Counted from the stretch's first letter, positions 19,085-27,702 are shown. The stretch: DNA of 64,000 nt from Acidobacteriota bacterium (GCA_021846985.1 JAJZVX010000003.1:186001-250000), one strand, 5' to 3'. Translations and numbers: made by a program. Notes: generated from the letters alone by a model not told the origin.

Positions 19085-19089
19085 GCGCA

Positions 19090-21888
19090 CTATCCGATCG
19101 ACCAGCGCAACGGCTGGTGCTGAGCGCTGGCCCCAGTGATTTCGATCGCTCCATCTTTGATTTTCTTTGCCTGCGTCGCGCCGTTGACTTCAATCTGCGC
19201 GATGCCTGCGGCTACCTGTTCCGGCAGCGCGATGCGGAGAGTCCACGTTCCCGCCTGCGATGGCGCATACCAGCCCTCGTAGCGGCCCGATGCGTGCTTG
19301 ACCACGCCCAGCAGGGGCGAATCGAAGCGGTAAGAGGCGGCGGGAATCTCCGGCGCCAGCGTGACTCCTTCGGGCGTGAACTCTACCCCCAGCAGCTTGG
19401 CCGCGGAATAGAGCGAGCAGGCATGCGCGTGGGGATTGAAGACCGGAAAGGCGATGCCGCTGTAGCCCGGATCGTTGGAGTTCTTGCCGGGCTCGCTGCT
19501 CAGGAATGAGTTGTAGCTGTCGGTGCCGCTCCACACGCCGTACCAGACATCGGGGTAGGACTGGGCGTGGCAGGCGAGGGTGTTCTTCTTCCACTCGTCC
19601 CAGGCCATGGCAGGATCGACCTGCGCCAGCGCCCACACCAGCGTCTGGTTCAGCGACGGCCACACGCCGCCGCAGATGCAGTCGCCGGGATGGAATGCGT
19701 TGGTCTTGCGCATGTCCGGGCCATCGCTCATCTGCGCCGCGCCGATGGGGCCGCGGCGCAGCAGACGGTTCATGTTGGCCACCAGCGCGCGGCTCTGCTC
19801 CGGTGTTGTAACGCCGCTCACAATGGCCCACGGCTGGGGCTCGATCCATAGCGTATCTTCGCCCAGCCAGCCCAGTTTTTCGCCCAGCCAGGCCCGCTTG
19901 AACCACTGGCCAGTCCACTGGGTGCGCGCGGCGTGGCGCATGGTTTCCGCGCTTCCAGCGGCGTGCGCGGCCAGACCCGTGGTATCGCCCACATAACGCA
20001 GCATGTGGCTGTAAAAGTCAAAAACCCATGCCGACATGGTTGTGTTGACCACGCTCTCGCCCTGCTTGACACACTCGTCGAAATCCGACGAGGCCCAGGT
20101 GGCCACAAGCCCATCGTTCCAGTCGTCGTTCAACATGCGGACGATGCCGTGCCGGCCCACGCCCACCTGTTCCACCTGATGGCGGTAACAGCGCGCGAGC
20201 AGGTTGCGCACGGTGTCGGTCCGGCCAGGCCGGTCGGAATAGCGCGCTTCGATCTCCTCGTCCAGGAAGGCCGCGTCGCGCGTGGCCAGCACGTATTCGC
20301 TGGCGGTCCAGAGCAGCCACAGGGGAAGCTCGCTGGCGTTGTCCGTCACGATGGGCGCAATCACTCCGTGTCCGACAATGCCGTAAGGAACAGAGCCGTC
20401 GTCGCGCACCTCTTCCAGCGTGTAGCGCAGGATGCTGCGGACAATTTCGGGATCACTGAAGAGAAAAGGAAGACAGTGCTGCAGCGGGTCGCGCGCCGCG
20501 CCCTGGAAGCCCATGACGTATTGGTAATAGCCGTTCTGATTGAGAATGTGCGCATCGAAGAAGTCGTCGTAAGTAAGGTTGCTGCGCACGTAGTAGTGGT
20601 TCCAGGCGCTTTCGCGTTCGATCCATGGCTCGGCCGGGACCGCGAACCGCATACCGTGGCGCTTCCATTCGTCGCTGGAGCGCCGGAGACCGGTTTCCGC
20701 GGTGGCCTGGTATTTGGCGGCCAGCGCATCGAGAGTGAAACCGGCGGGAAGATACCCATAGAGGAAGCTGAGCGTCCGGGACTGGTTGGGCGCGAGATGG
20801 AGCGCGCGCACCACGAAAAGTCCGGCGTGTTGCGGGTCCGCAGCCAGGCTGCCGTTGATGGCGCTCTGCAATCCGCCGGGATGGGCGGCGCCGCCCGCGC
20901 CGAAGAATGCTGCCGCATCGTTGCCCAGGGCATCGGCTGGAGCGTCGAGCGAAATCAGGAAGGTCTGGGGCAAGTCTCCGGTGTCGAGCCAGGCGCTGGG
21001 CCTGGCATCGTGAATGGGAGCGAGAAACTCGGTGGGAACGGTCTCGAGATGAATCTTGATCCGTTGCCAGACATGTTCTTCTTCAAGAGCGCGGCCGAGG
21101 AAGTGTTTTTGATCGAGCAGTCCCTTTTTGTTGTCGATGGGCGAGACCTGATGGGTGAAGCGCCGTCCGAGCGTGCGGCGCAGATCGGTGATTTCGCCCA
21201 GGCCGCTGGCGGATTCAATGAAGTCGCGGAACGAGAGTTGATAGGGCTGGCAGCCCCAGTACTCGACCCAATGGAGCGTGACCGGGGCGGCGCTGCGATT
21301 GGTGATCTTCACCTGGGAAACAAGGACCGGATCGTCGCCGAAGGGCGCCCAGATCACCTGATCGACCGCATAGTTCCGGCTGGCTACGCGCTTGCGGAAG
21401 TAGCCAATGCCGAAGATGCGCTCGAAGCCGGGCTGGCTGCCGTCGTAATAGGTGCTCAGGGTTTCGGCGCCGTCGGTCAGGTAGCCGAGGCCGCCGCCGA
21501 ACTGGTGGGTCTCGGGATCGACGTCGTTGAGAATCTTGGGGCCGCCCTCGTCCTGGCGGACACGCACGTGGCCGTAGTTCGAGGCCAGGGCGGTGATGCG
21601 GTCGTTGCCCACCTGGTGGACGTGCTCGGTGGGTAGCAGGATGCCCGGCTTGATGGGGGTGACGGCCCTGGGGTCGGTGACTTGGTTGCAGTCGTAGGCG
21701 AAGGCGGGCAGGCCAGATTCATCCTCAACCCAGCGGCCAAAGTGGCTGGAACCGTAGGGTGCGTCCGTACCCGCACCGGCTGCTGCGGACGGGTGGAACA
21801 TGCGGCTTGCGCCGGTGGCTGCATCGAGCCTGGCGGCGACCGCCATGCCCATTGTGCCCAGCAGAAACTGTCTGCGATTGGATGCCAT
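19090..21888 (-). CDS. Tat-exported GH94-like (cellobiose-phosphorylase-fold) enzyme
   Basis: A 932-residue protein resembling the GH94/GH36-type phosphorylase-hydrolase group: an N-terminal beta-sandwich (FAYDCNQVTDPRAVTP, LVSQVKITNRSAAPVTLHWVEYWG), an (alpha/alpha)6 barrel (WNHYYVRSNLTYDDFFDAHI, QGAARDPLQHCLPF) and a C-terminal beta domain. The catalytic-acid motif of GH94, DWNDGL, is present near residue 586. Unlike cytoplasmic disaccharide phosphorylases it starts with a twin-arginine signal (NRRQFLLGTMGMAVAARLDA), so it is predicted to be exported, where phosphorolysis would be unusual. Product chemistry and substrate are open. The start has GGAG six bases upstream. Confidence 0.75.
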   Translation of the reverse strand: MASNRRQFLLGTMGMAVAARLDAATGASRMFHPSAAAGAGTDAPYGSSHFGRWVEDESGLPAFAYDCNQVTDPRAVTPIKPGILLPTEHVHQVGNDRITALASNYGHVRVRQDEGGPKILNDVDPETHQFGGGLGYLTDGAETLSTYYDGSQPGFERIFGIGYFRKRVASRNYAVDQVIWAPFGDDPVLVSQVKITNRSAAPVTLHWVEYWGCQPYQLSFRDFIESASGLGEITDLRRTLGRRFTHQVSPIDNKKGLLDQKHFLGRALEEEHVWQRIKIHLETVPTEFLAPIHDARPSAWLDTGDLPQTFLISLDAPADALGNDAAAFFGAGGAAHPGGLQSAINGSLAADPQHAGLFVVRALHLAPNQSRTLSFLYGYLPAGFTLDALAAKYQATAETGLRRSSDEWKRHGMRFAVPAEPWIERESAWNHYYVRSNLTYDDFFDAHILNQNGYYQYVMGFQGAARDPLQHCLPFLFSDPEIVRSILRYTLEEVRDDGSVPYGIVGHGVIAPIVTDNASELPLWLLWTASEYVLATRDAAFLDEEIEARYSDRPGRTDTVRNLLARCYRHQVEQVGVGRHGIVRMLNDDWNDGLVATWASSDFDECVKQGESVVNTTMSAWVFDFYSHMLRYVGDTTGLAAHAAGSAETMRHAARTQWTGQWFKRAWLGEKLGWLGEDTLWIEPQPWAIVSGVTTPEQSRALVANMNRLLRRGPIGAAQMSDGPDMRKTNAFHPGDCICGGVWPSLNQTLVWALAQVDPAMAWDEWKKNTLACHAQSYPDVWYGVWSGTDSYNSFLSSEPGKNSNDPGYSGIAFPVFNPHAHACSLYSAAKLLGVEFTPEGVTLAPEIPAASYRFDSPLLGVVKHASGRYEGWYAPSQAGTWTLRIALPEQVAAGIAQIEVNGATQAKKIKDGAIEITGASAQHQPLRWSIG

Positions 21889-22022
21889 GATTCACTCCGC
21901 CTTTCAGCGTGGAATTTCTAGCATGAACTATTCTATTCCCCGGGCGGGACGTGCGGGGATGTGGTCCGGCCGCCGGGTCAATCCGGCCGCGGGGTGGGCG
22001 AACGGCGCAACCGGAGTTGCGC

Positions 22023-22028
22023 TATACT
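22023..22028 (+). promoter_or_regulatory. -10 box of the rpmI-rplT transcript (TATACT)
   Basis: TATACT about 87 bases before the rpmI ATG. The predicted leader (about 22035-22115) contains a short GGGCC/GGCCC hairpin at 22081-22095 and no strong ribosome-binding site before rpmI. Such leaders can be bound by ribosomal protein L20 in other bacteria, but no known L20-leader fold is recognisable here. Confidence 0.5.
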
Positions 22029-22115
22029 GAATGAAGCCTCATGGAGGCAGCGGATATCCTGTCTCTACGAGTTCAGGTCAGGGCCACTCAGGCCCGTCCG
22101 AAACGAGAAAAAATA

Positions 22116-22313
22116 ATGCCCAAGTTGAAGACCCATACGGGCGCGAAAAAGCGCTTTACGAAGACCGGCACCGGCAAGATCAAGCGGGGCCACACCAAGA
22201 CGCGCCACATTCTGACGTCGAAAGCCCCCAAAACCAAGCGGAAGCTCGGCAAATCCGTGATAGTTTCGGATGGCGATCACGCCAAGGTTGCGCGCATGAT
22301 TCCCTACGCCTGA
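22116..22313 (+). CDS. rpmI: 50S ribosomal protein L35
   Basis: A 65-residue basic protein matching bL35 over its length ([34 protein letters not shown]). It is a component of the large ribosomal subunit. The ATG at 22116 gives the conserved N-terminus; the frame is open 25 codons further upstream but those codons are not L35-like. It is followed by rplT in the usual rpmI-rplT order. infC, which often precedes the pair, is not upstream here. Confidence 0.97.
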   Translation: MPKLKTHTGAKKRFTKTGTGKIKRGHTKTRHILTSKAPKTKRKLGKSVIVSDGDHAKVARMIPYA

Positions 22314-22511
22314 TCGTCGTGCCGTCGCCCGCCGATGCGGCGACGCGCGCTTCCGGGCCCCGGTCGAAGGGCCCCCGGCCGGCCGAATCGACGGTCTGCC
22401 GAGAGATCAAGGCTTGCAGTTGCGTGTGAAGAGGTTTTGTCCGGCCGCCCCCCGGCCCCGGATCTCCTGCCTCCAGCCGCCTAACCGACACAACAAAAAT
22501 GGAGAAGCAAC

Positions 22512-22883
22512 ATGCCTCGCGTCAAACGTGGTACCAAAAGGGCCGACCGGCGCCGCAAAATCTTAAAGCGCGCCAGTGGCTATTTCCTCACCAAATCGAA
22601 GCTCTATCAGGCTGCCCAGGAGGCCGTGGAACGCGGCCTTAAGTTCGCCTATACGGGCCGCAAGCAGAAAAAACGCCAGTTCCGCTCCCTTTGGATTGTG
22701 CGCATCGCGGCCGCAGCCAAGCTCAACGGCACCAGCTACTCTCAGCTCATCAACGGGCTGAAGAAGGCCGGCGTGGAGCTGGACCGCAAGATCCTCGCCG
22801 AGATCGCGGTCAAGGATCCAGCCGGATTTACCAGGCTCACGGAACAGGCCAAAGCCGCGCTGGCCAAAGAGAAGGCGGCGTAA
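22512..22883 (+). CDS. rplT: 50S ribosomal protein L20
   Basis: A 123-residue bL20: [39 protein letters not shown], and [21 protein letters not shown] are the conserved blocks. It binds 23S rRNA early in 50S assembly. GGAGAAG lies six to twelve bases before the ATG. The 198-base gap after rpmI is GC-rich and contains GGCCCC/GGGGCC-type self-complementary stretches but no open frame. An intrinsic terminator follows at 22925. Confidence 0.97.
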   Translation: MPRVKRGTKRADRRRKILKRASGYFLTKSKLYQAAQEAVERGLKFAYTGRKQKKRQFRSLWIVRIAAAAKLNGTSYSQLINGLKKAGVELDRKILAEIAVKDPAGFTRLTEQAKAALAKEKAA

Positions 22884-22924
22884 ACGCGGCGAGTCGGCAA
22901 GCCCGTCCTCAGCATTCCTCAGCC

Positions 22925-22952
22925 AAGGCCCCGGAGCGATCCGGGGCCTTTT
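22925..22952 (+). terminator. intrinsic terminator after rplT
   Basis: AAGGCCCCGG and CCGGGGCCTT form a ten-base-pair stem around an eight-base-or-shorter loop (AGCGAT), followed by TTTT. It closes the rpmI-rplT transcript. Confidence 0.9.
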
Positions 22953-23071
22953 GCGTTGGCTTTGACGGAGAACCCGGGATGGACGGCGGCTCTGCCGGTT
23001 GTGGAACCGCGCCGGCGCGCGGCGGTTTGCGGGAAGTGGAAGGAAGTCATGCGTTATTCTGAAAATTACGC

Positions 23072-24178
23072 ATGGCGAACGAGACTATTCCACACTTGAC
23101 GGCATTTGACGGGGCCGCGCTCGATGCGGCATTCAGCGCCCTCGAGCAACAGGCGCGAGCCGCGGCGGCAGCGCTGGACGGCGAGGCGGCCATCGAGGCC
23201 TTTCGCCTGGAGTGGCTGGGGCGCAAGCAGGGGCGGCTCAACGACATCTCCAGCCGCTGGCTGAAATCTGCGCCGGCCGAGGCCAAAAAGGCTCTGGGAC
23301 AGCGGTTCAACGGCCTGAAGACCGTGGTGGAAGAACTGCTCGATGCCGCCACCGGCGCCGGGCCCACCGACGCGGCGCTCCAGGCCGAAGCCCTCGACAT
23401 CACGCTGCCCGGAACCGCGCGGCTGACCGGGGCCGAGCACCCGATTACGCGCACCATGAACGAGATTGTGAGCGTCTTTGCCGCGCTGGGTTACTCGGTG
23501 GGCGTCGGACCGGAGGTCGAGACCGACTACTACAACTTCGAAAGCATGAACTTCCCCCCCGGGCACCCGGCCCGCGACACCCAGGACACGCTGGTCATGG
23601 CGGGGCAGGAGCGCCGGCCGCAGCGGGACCGCCTGCTGCTGCGCACCCACACCTCGCCCGTGCAAATGCGAACCATGGAATTGCAGCCGCCGCCCGTGCG
23701 CATCGTGATCCCAGGCAAGGTGCACCGCAACGACGCGCAGGACGCCACCCACTCGCCCATCTTCCATCAGGTCGAGGGCCTGTGCGTGGACACCAACATC
23801 ACCTTCAGCGACCTCAAGGGAACCCTGGACCACGCTATGAAGGCGCTCTTCGGCTCCTCGGTGAAGACGCGCTTCTTCCCCAGCTTCTTCCCCTTTACCG
23901 AGCCGAGCGCGGATGTGCAGATCAGTTGCATCTTCTGCGGGGGCAAGGGCTGCCGGAAGTGCAAGCAGTCGGGATGGATCGAGTTGCTGGGCTGCGGCAT
24001 GGTAGACCCGGCAGTCTTCGCCTTTGCGGCGCAAAAGCAGCCGGCCTACGACGCCAAGAAGATTTCCGGCTTCGCCTTCGGCATGGGCGTCGAGCGCATC
24101 GCCATGATGAAGTACGGCATCAGCGAGATTGGGCAGTTTTTCGCGGGAGACATGCGCTTTTTGGGACAGTTTGTCTAA
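23072..24178 (+). CDS. pheS: phenylalanine--tRNA ligase subunit alpha
   Basis: The 368-residue catalytic subunit of the (alpha-beta)2 PheRS. It has an N-terminal coiled-coil segment (residues 1-100), GAEHPITRTMNEIVSVFAALG, the class II motif 2 region and GVERIAMMKYG (motif 3) near residue 345. A small Cys4 insertion, CIFCGGKGCRKCK near residue 290, sits just before the phenylalanine-pocket strand, as in several bacterial phyla. TATTCT ends eleven bases before the ATG and is the likely -10. pheT follows after 94 bases. Confidence 0.96.
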   Translation: MANETIPHLTAFDGAALDAAFSALEQQARAAAAALDGEAAIEAFRLEWLGRKQGRLNDISSRWLKSAPAEAKKALGQRFNGLKTVVEELLDAATGAGPTDAALQAEALDITLPGTARLTGAEHPITRTMNEIVSVFAALGYSVGVGPEVETDYYNFESMNFPPGHPARDTQDTLVMAGQERRPQRDRLLLRTHTSPVQMRTMELQPPPVRIVIPGKVHRNDAQDATHSPIFHQVEGLCVDTNITFSDLKGTLDHAMKALFGSSVKTRFFPSFFPFTEPSADVQISCIFCGGKGCRKCKQSGWIELLGCGMVDPAVFAFAAQKQPAYDAKKISGFAFGMGVERIAMMKYGISEIGQFFAGDMRFLGQFV

Positions 24179-24272
24179 GCGGATCAGCGGTCTTGGCGGG
24201 TCGCCTGAAGAAGCCTGAATCTCCGGCTGACTCGCCGCCCCACGGGCCGGCTGACTCGCTTGAAGGTGAAAA

Positions 24273-26417
24273 ATGAAGATACTGACGAAATGGCTGCGAG
24301 CTTACCTGCCGGGATTGCCGGTGGACGATGTGCGACTCGCCGAAGACCTGACCCTGCGCGGCATCGCGGTGGACGGGGTTTACCCGCTGGGCGAGGGCAA
24401 CGGTTCGCTCTACGAGATGGACATCACCACCAACCGCGTGGACGCCATGAACCACTACGGGGTGGCGCGGGAGGCGGCGGCCATTTATGGGCTGAAGCTG
24501 CCCGAACTCGCCTACGCCTTGCCCCAGGTCCGGCCGGCCGGCCACCCCTTCCCGGTGGCGATTGAGGCCAAGGACGCCTGCGGGCGCTTCACCGCGAGGG
24601 TGCTGCGCGGTGTGACCATCGGCGCGTCGCGGGACTGGTTTGCCGGCGCTGAGGTGGCGACTTACTTCGAGCTGCTCGAGCAGAAAATGATCTCGAACGC
24701 CGTAGACGCGACCAACTATGCCTGGCTGGCCATGGGCCAGCCCACGCACGCCTTCGATCTCGATAAGATCGAAGGCGGCATCGTGGTGCGCCGCGCGAAG
24801 AAGGGCGAGCGGCTGAAGACGCTGGACGGGGTGGAACGAGCGCTCGATCCCGAAGACCTTGTGGTGGCAGACCACGGCAAAGCGCTGGCGCTGGCCGGCG
24901 TGATGGGCGGCTGGGACTCGATGATTACGCCGGAGACCAAAAACGTTCTGGTCGAGGCGGCGTGGTTTGAGCCCATGGCGGTGCGGCGGACCGCGCGCCG
25001 GCATGGGCTGCACACCGACGCCAGTCACCGCTTCGAGCGTGGCGCGGACTTCAACGCGGCGCCGGTGGCCTCGGCCATGGTGAGCGCGATCCTGCTGGCC
25101 AATGGCGGATGGATCGACGGCGAGCTGGTGGATGTGCGTGTGGAGGATATGGAAGCGCGCACGGCGAAGCGGCCGCCGGTCGAGCTGCAACTCGGCGAGA
25201 TCCAGCGCATCCTGGGCGCGACGGAAGATGCGCAAGGCATCGCCGCGGCTACCGTGGAAGAGGTTCTGCGGGCGCTGGGATGCAAGTTATCGAGCCGGTC
25301 TCCTGCTGCCGGGCAGAACGCGGCCCCGGCTTCGTGGCGCGTCTCTCTCCCGAGTTGGAGGCTCGATGTGGAGCGCGAGATCGACCTGATTGAAGAGGTG
25401 GCGCGCGTGTACGGCTATAACCGGTTCGCCAACACGCTGCCGGCCTTTGGCGCGGGCGTGCGGGCGCTGCCGTGGTACGAAGCGGAGACCTCGATGCGGC
25501 GCACGCTGCTGGCGGCCGGGTTCCACGAGGCAATTGCGAGCACCTTCTGCTCGGCGGCGGAGGCGGAGTTGACCGCGCCGCAGCCGGGCGTAGCGCCGCC
25601 GCTCGGCAATCCGCTCAGCGAAGAGGCGGGCGTGATGCGGCCGTCGCTGGTGCCGGGAATGTTGGCCATGGTGACGGGCAACCTGAACCGCGACGTGAGC
25701 GACGTGCGGCTGTTCGAGCTGGGAACGGTCTTCAGCGGAACGCTGGCGAACGGCTCGGTCGAGAAGGTCGAGGAGCGGCCGGCGCTGGCCTTTGGGGCCG
25801 CGGGCATGCTGCCGGAAGAGAGTGCCCTGCGCGCGGCAAGAGCCATGGACTTCTTTGACGTGAAGGGCATGGTGGAGCAACTGCTCCAGCGCTTCGAGAC
25901 GCGGAGCGTTTACTTTGACCGCTTCGAGGCCGAGGACGGAATGACGCCGCAGTGGCTGCATCCCTACCGGGCGGCGCGGGTGGTGGTGGACGGGTTGACG
26001 GTGGGCTGGCTGGGGCAACTGCATCCCCGCCAAGCCGCGGCGCGCAAAGTGAAAGAGACGGTGTTCCTGGGCGAACTCTACCTGGACCGGCTCTATAAAC
26101 TGCCGGTGCGGCGCCCGGTGGCGCGAGAGATTTCGCGCTTCCAGACGGTCCGCCGCGACTTCTCGCTGGTGCTCGACAAGAAGATTGCGTGGGACACGAT
26201 TGACCGCGCGGTCGCAGGCCTGCGGATGCCCGAACTGGTGGACTGGCGGGTGCGCGAAGTCTTCCACGACGCCAAACTGGGCCGTAACGAGTATGCCCTG
26301 CTGCTCGGCGCCACCTTCCAGGCGGCGGATCGGACTCTGCGCGAGGAAGAGCTGAGAAGCTACCAGGAGCGGGTGGTCGAGGCTGTTGGCAAAGTAGGAG
26401 CGCGGCTGCGAAGTTAG
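24273..26417 (+). CDS. pheT: phenylalanine--tRNA ligase subunit beta, lacking the OB (B2) tRNA-binding domain
   Basis: The 714-residue beta subunit, clearly shorter than the ~800 residues usual in bacteria. The B1 segment MKILTKWLRAYLPGLP...RGIAVDGVYPL passes directly into ITTNRVDAMNHYGVARE, so the ~105-residue EMAP-like OB domain that interrupts B1 in E. coli is absent. B3/B4 editing-domain sequence (DYATNYAWLAMGQPTHAFDLDKI type), B5 (VRVEDMEARTAKRP...) and the pseudo-catalytic domain are present, and the C-terminal ferredoxin-fold anticodon-binding domain (SRFQTVRRDFSLVLDKKI to the end) is intact. Coupled with pheS. Confidence 0.94.
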   Translation: MKILTKWLRAYLPGLPVDDVRLAEDLTLRGIAVDGVYPLGEGNGSLYEMDITTNRVDAMNHYGVAREAAAIYGLKLPELAYALPQVRPAGHPFPVAIEAKDACGRFTARVLRGVTIGASRDWFAGAEVATYFELLEQKMISNAVDATNYAWLAMGQPTHAFDLDKIEGGIVVRRAKKGERLKTLDGVERALDPEDLVVADHGKALALAGVMGGWDSMITPETKNVLVEAAWFEPMAVRRTARRHGLHTDASHRFERGADFNAAPVASAMVSAILLANGGWIDGELVDVRVEDMEARTAKRPPVELQLGEIQRILGATEDAQGIAAATVEEVLRALGCKLSSRSPAAGQNAAPASWRVSLPSWRLDVEREIDLIEEVARVYGYNRFANTLPAFGAGVRALPWYEAETSMRRTLLAAGFHEAIASTFCSAAEAELTAPQPGVAPPLGNPLSEEAGVMRPSLVPGMLAMVTGNLNRDVSDVRLFELGTVFSGTLANGSVEKVEERPALAFGAAGMLPEESALRAARAMDFFDVKGMVEQLLQRFETRSVYFDRFEAEDGMTPQWLHPYRAARVVVDGLTVGWLGQLHPRQAAARKVKETVFLGELYLDRLYKLPVRRPVAREISRFQTVRRDFSLVLDKKIAWDTIDRAVAGLRMPELVDWRVREVFHDAKLGRNEYALLLGATFQAADRTLREEELRSYQERVVEAVGKVGARLRS

Positions 26418-26442
26418 GCGAGACGCGCGCCGCGAAGGGCGC

Positions 26443-26448
26443 TATACT
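26443..26448 (+). promoter_or_regulatory. -10 box before the coiled-coil/zapA genes (TATACT)
   Basis: TATACT 26 bases downstream of the pheT stop and 37 bases before the next ATG at 26486, giving the coiled-coil gene and zapA their own promoter with a short leader. Confidence 0.5.
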
Positions 26449-26485
26449 TGCCCCGATAAGGTGCGTGGGCGCGGAGGTTGAAGCC

Positions 26486-26863
26486 ATGGCGCAATTCTCG
26501 TGGGAGGCGGATGTGATCGAGCCGGTGCAGTTGGAGCCCGAGCCGGAGACCCAGGCCAGGTCCCAGGAGGCGCCGGAAGGTGCGCCGGAGGCCGCGCCGC
26601 CGGTCGAGGCGCTGGCCGTGAGCGCCGACGACTTTTCGGCTCTGGAAGAGCGGATTCTGCGGGCGGTCAACCTGGTGAAGCGGGAGCGGCTGGCCCGCGC
26701 GCAAGCCGAGGAGCGCGCCGGCAAGGCGGAGCGGCTGCTGACCGAGCAGATGTTGCGCATGGAGCAGATGCAATCGGAACTGAACACGCTGCGCAACGAG
26801 CGCGACCATGTGCGCCAACGGGTGGAACGGCTGCTGGCGCAACTCGACGCGCTGGAACTGTGA
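26486..26863 (+). CDS. small acidic coiled-coil protein next to zapA (ZapB-like by position)
   Basis: A 125-residue protein: an acidic, Pro/Glu-rich N-terminal ~55 residues, then a continuous coiled coil (LEERILRAVNLVKRERLARA to the C-terminal LLAQLDALEL) with heptad leucines. No enzymatic motif. Small coiled-coil proteins are encoded directly upstream of zapA in many bacteria and a role in the division ring is plausible, but homology to ZapB itself is not demonstrable by eye. GGAGG eight bases before the ATG at 26486 fixes the start; an in-frame GTG at 26465 has no such site. Seven bases separate it from the zapA start. Confidence 0.7.
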   Translation: MAQFSWEADVIEPVQLEPEPETQARSQEAPEGAPEAAPPVEALAVSADDFSALEERILRAVNLVKRERLARAQAEERAGKAERLLTEQMLRMEQMQSELNTLRNERDHVRQRVERLLAQLDALEL

Positions 26864-26870
26864 GGCTGGA

Positions 26871-27194
26871 TTGGCGGGAGAAAAGGACGGGGACGGAACG
26901 AGCTACGTAACGGTCAACATCTACGACCAGGTGTATCACCTGTCCGGGCAGGATCCCGAGCACATCTGCCGCCTGGCCGAGCGCGTAGACGCCAAGATGC
27001 GCGCCGTCGCGGCGCAGGGCCGGACGGTGGACTCGCTGCGCGTGGCGGTGCTCGCGGCCCTGAACCTGGCCGACGAGCTTTCGCTCACCGTCGAGGCCGC
27101 GGGAGCCGACGCGGGGCAGGGCTACGCGCGCACGGCCAGCCTGCGCGGCCTGCTCGACGAGGTGCTGGAAGCCGAGCGGAAGACAGGCTCCTAG
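26871..27194 (+). CDS. zapA: cell division protein ZapA
   Basis: A 107-residue ZapA: VTVNIYDQVYHLSGQDPEHI is the conserved N-terminal strand pair, and VDAKMRAVAAQGRTVDSLRVAVLAALNLADEL the first helix. ZapA bundles FtsZ filaments at the division site. No ATG is available in the right place; TTG at 26871 has GAGG five bases before it and immediately follows the upstream gene's stop, so the two are probably co-translated. The 6S RNA gene lies just downstream, the same order seen in many bacteria. Confidence 0.9.
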   Translation: MAGEKDGDGTSYVTVNIYDQVYHLSGQDPEHICRLAERVDAKMRAVAAQGRTVDSLRVAVLAALNLADELSLTVEAAGADAGQGYARTASLRGLLDEVLEAERKTGS

Positions 27195-27270
27195 CCGGCG
27201 CCCCGCAACGCCGGCTCCCGAAAAATAGCAGGCGAAAAAACTACCACAGCGCGCTCTGCCTCGACAAGAC

Positions 27271-27299
27271 TTGCAATTCCACGCCAATCCCCCTACTAT
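27271..27299 (+). promoter_or_regulatory. promoter of the 6S RNA gene
   Basis: TTGCAA (27271-27276), 17 bases, TACTAT (27294-27299). Transcription would begin about 27306, exactly where the closing stem of the folded RNA starts. Confidence 0.8.
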
Positions 27300-27306
27300 C
27301 CGCATT

Positions 27307-27500
27307 AGAAGCCGGCCTGCAAAGCAGGTGAAGCGATCAACGCTGGTTGAACCAACATTCAATGAACAGGGGTTCGACTCGACAATCGGTTCTGTGAGCC
27401 GTGTCCGCCAGTCCGGAATGCCTAAGGAACCGCGGAGAGCCCCACCGTCTTAGGACGGGTTCACCAGCGCATTGCTCACGGCCCCGTGGGCCGGATCTCT
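27307..27500 (+). ncRNA. ssrS: 6S RNA
   Basis: Regulates sigma70 RNA polymerase by mimicking an open promoter. About 194 bases fold into one long rod: CCGGCC/GGCCGG (27312-27317 with 27489-27494), GTGA(A)GC/GCTCAC (27328-27334 with 27474-27479), a 12-pair helix CGCTGGT(T)GAACC/GGTTCACCAGCG (27341-27353 with 27458-27469), an open central bubble (27354-27368 opposite 27444-27457), then GGGG/CCCC and CGGTTC/GAACCG (27387-27392 with 27427-27432) towards the tip. The 3' strand of the bubble can form a small CCGTC-TTAG-GACGG hairpin, also seen in known 6S RNAs. Position right after zapA, length and architecture all agree. No primary-sequence match was checked. Confidence 0.85.
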
Positions 27501-27624
27501 CTTCTCTCTCGCGCTGCGGGAGCAAGTAACTCGATGCGCCGCCTTCCTCCCCTCGTGGCTCGCGGCCCTGCACCTTTCTTGCCGTCTGGAAGCGCCGGAC
27601 AGGATCGAGTCCAGCCCGCCCGCC

Positions 27625-27654
27625 TTGACACCTGAAATCGGGCCGGGATATAGA
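27625..27654 (+). promoter_or_regulatory. sigma70-type promoter of the Gly/Pro-rich protein gene
   Basis: TTGACA (27625-27630), 18 bases, TATAGA (27649-27654). This is one of the best -35/-10 pairs in the window; predicted transcription start near 27661 gives a leader of about 42 bases ending in a GGAG site. Confidence 0.75.
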
Positions 27655-27702
27655 AGAAATTGAAGCTTGGCACGCGCATTGCCCGTTGAATCGGAGATTA
27701 AT

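Noticed and set aside
27346-27385. Possible tRNA or tmRNA fragment (GGGGTTCGACTC resembles a T-loop)
   Set aside because: No acceptor stem, D-arm or proper T-stem; the bases are accounted for by the 6S RNA fold.
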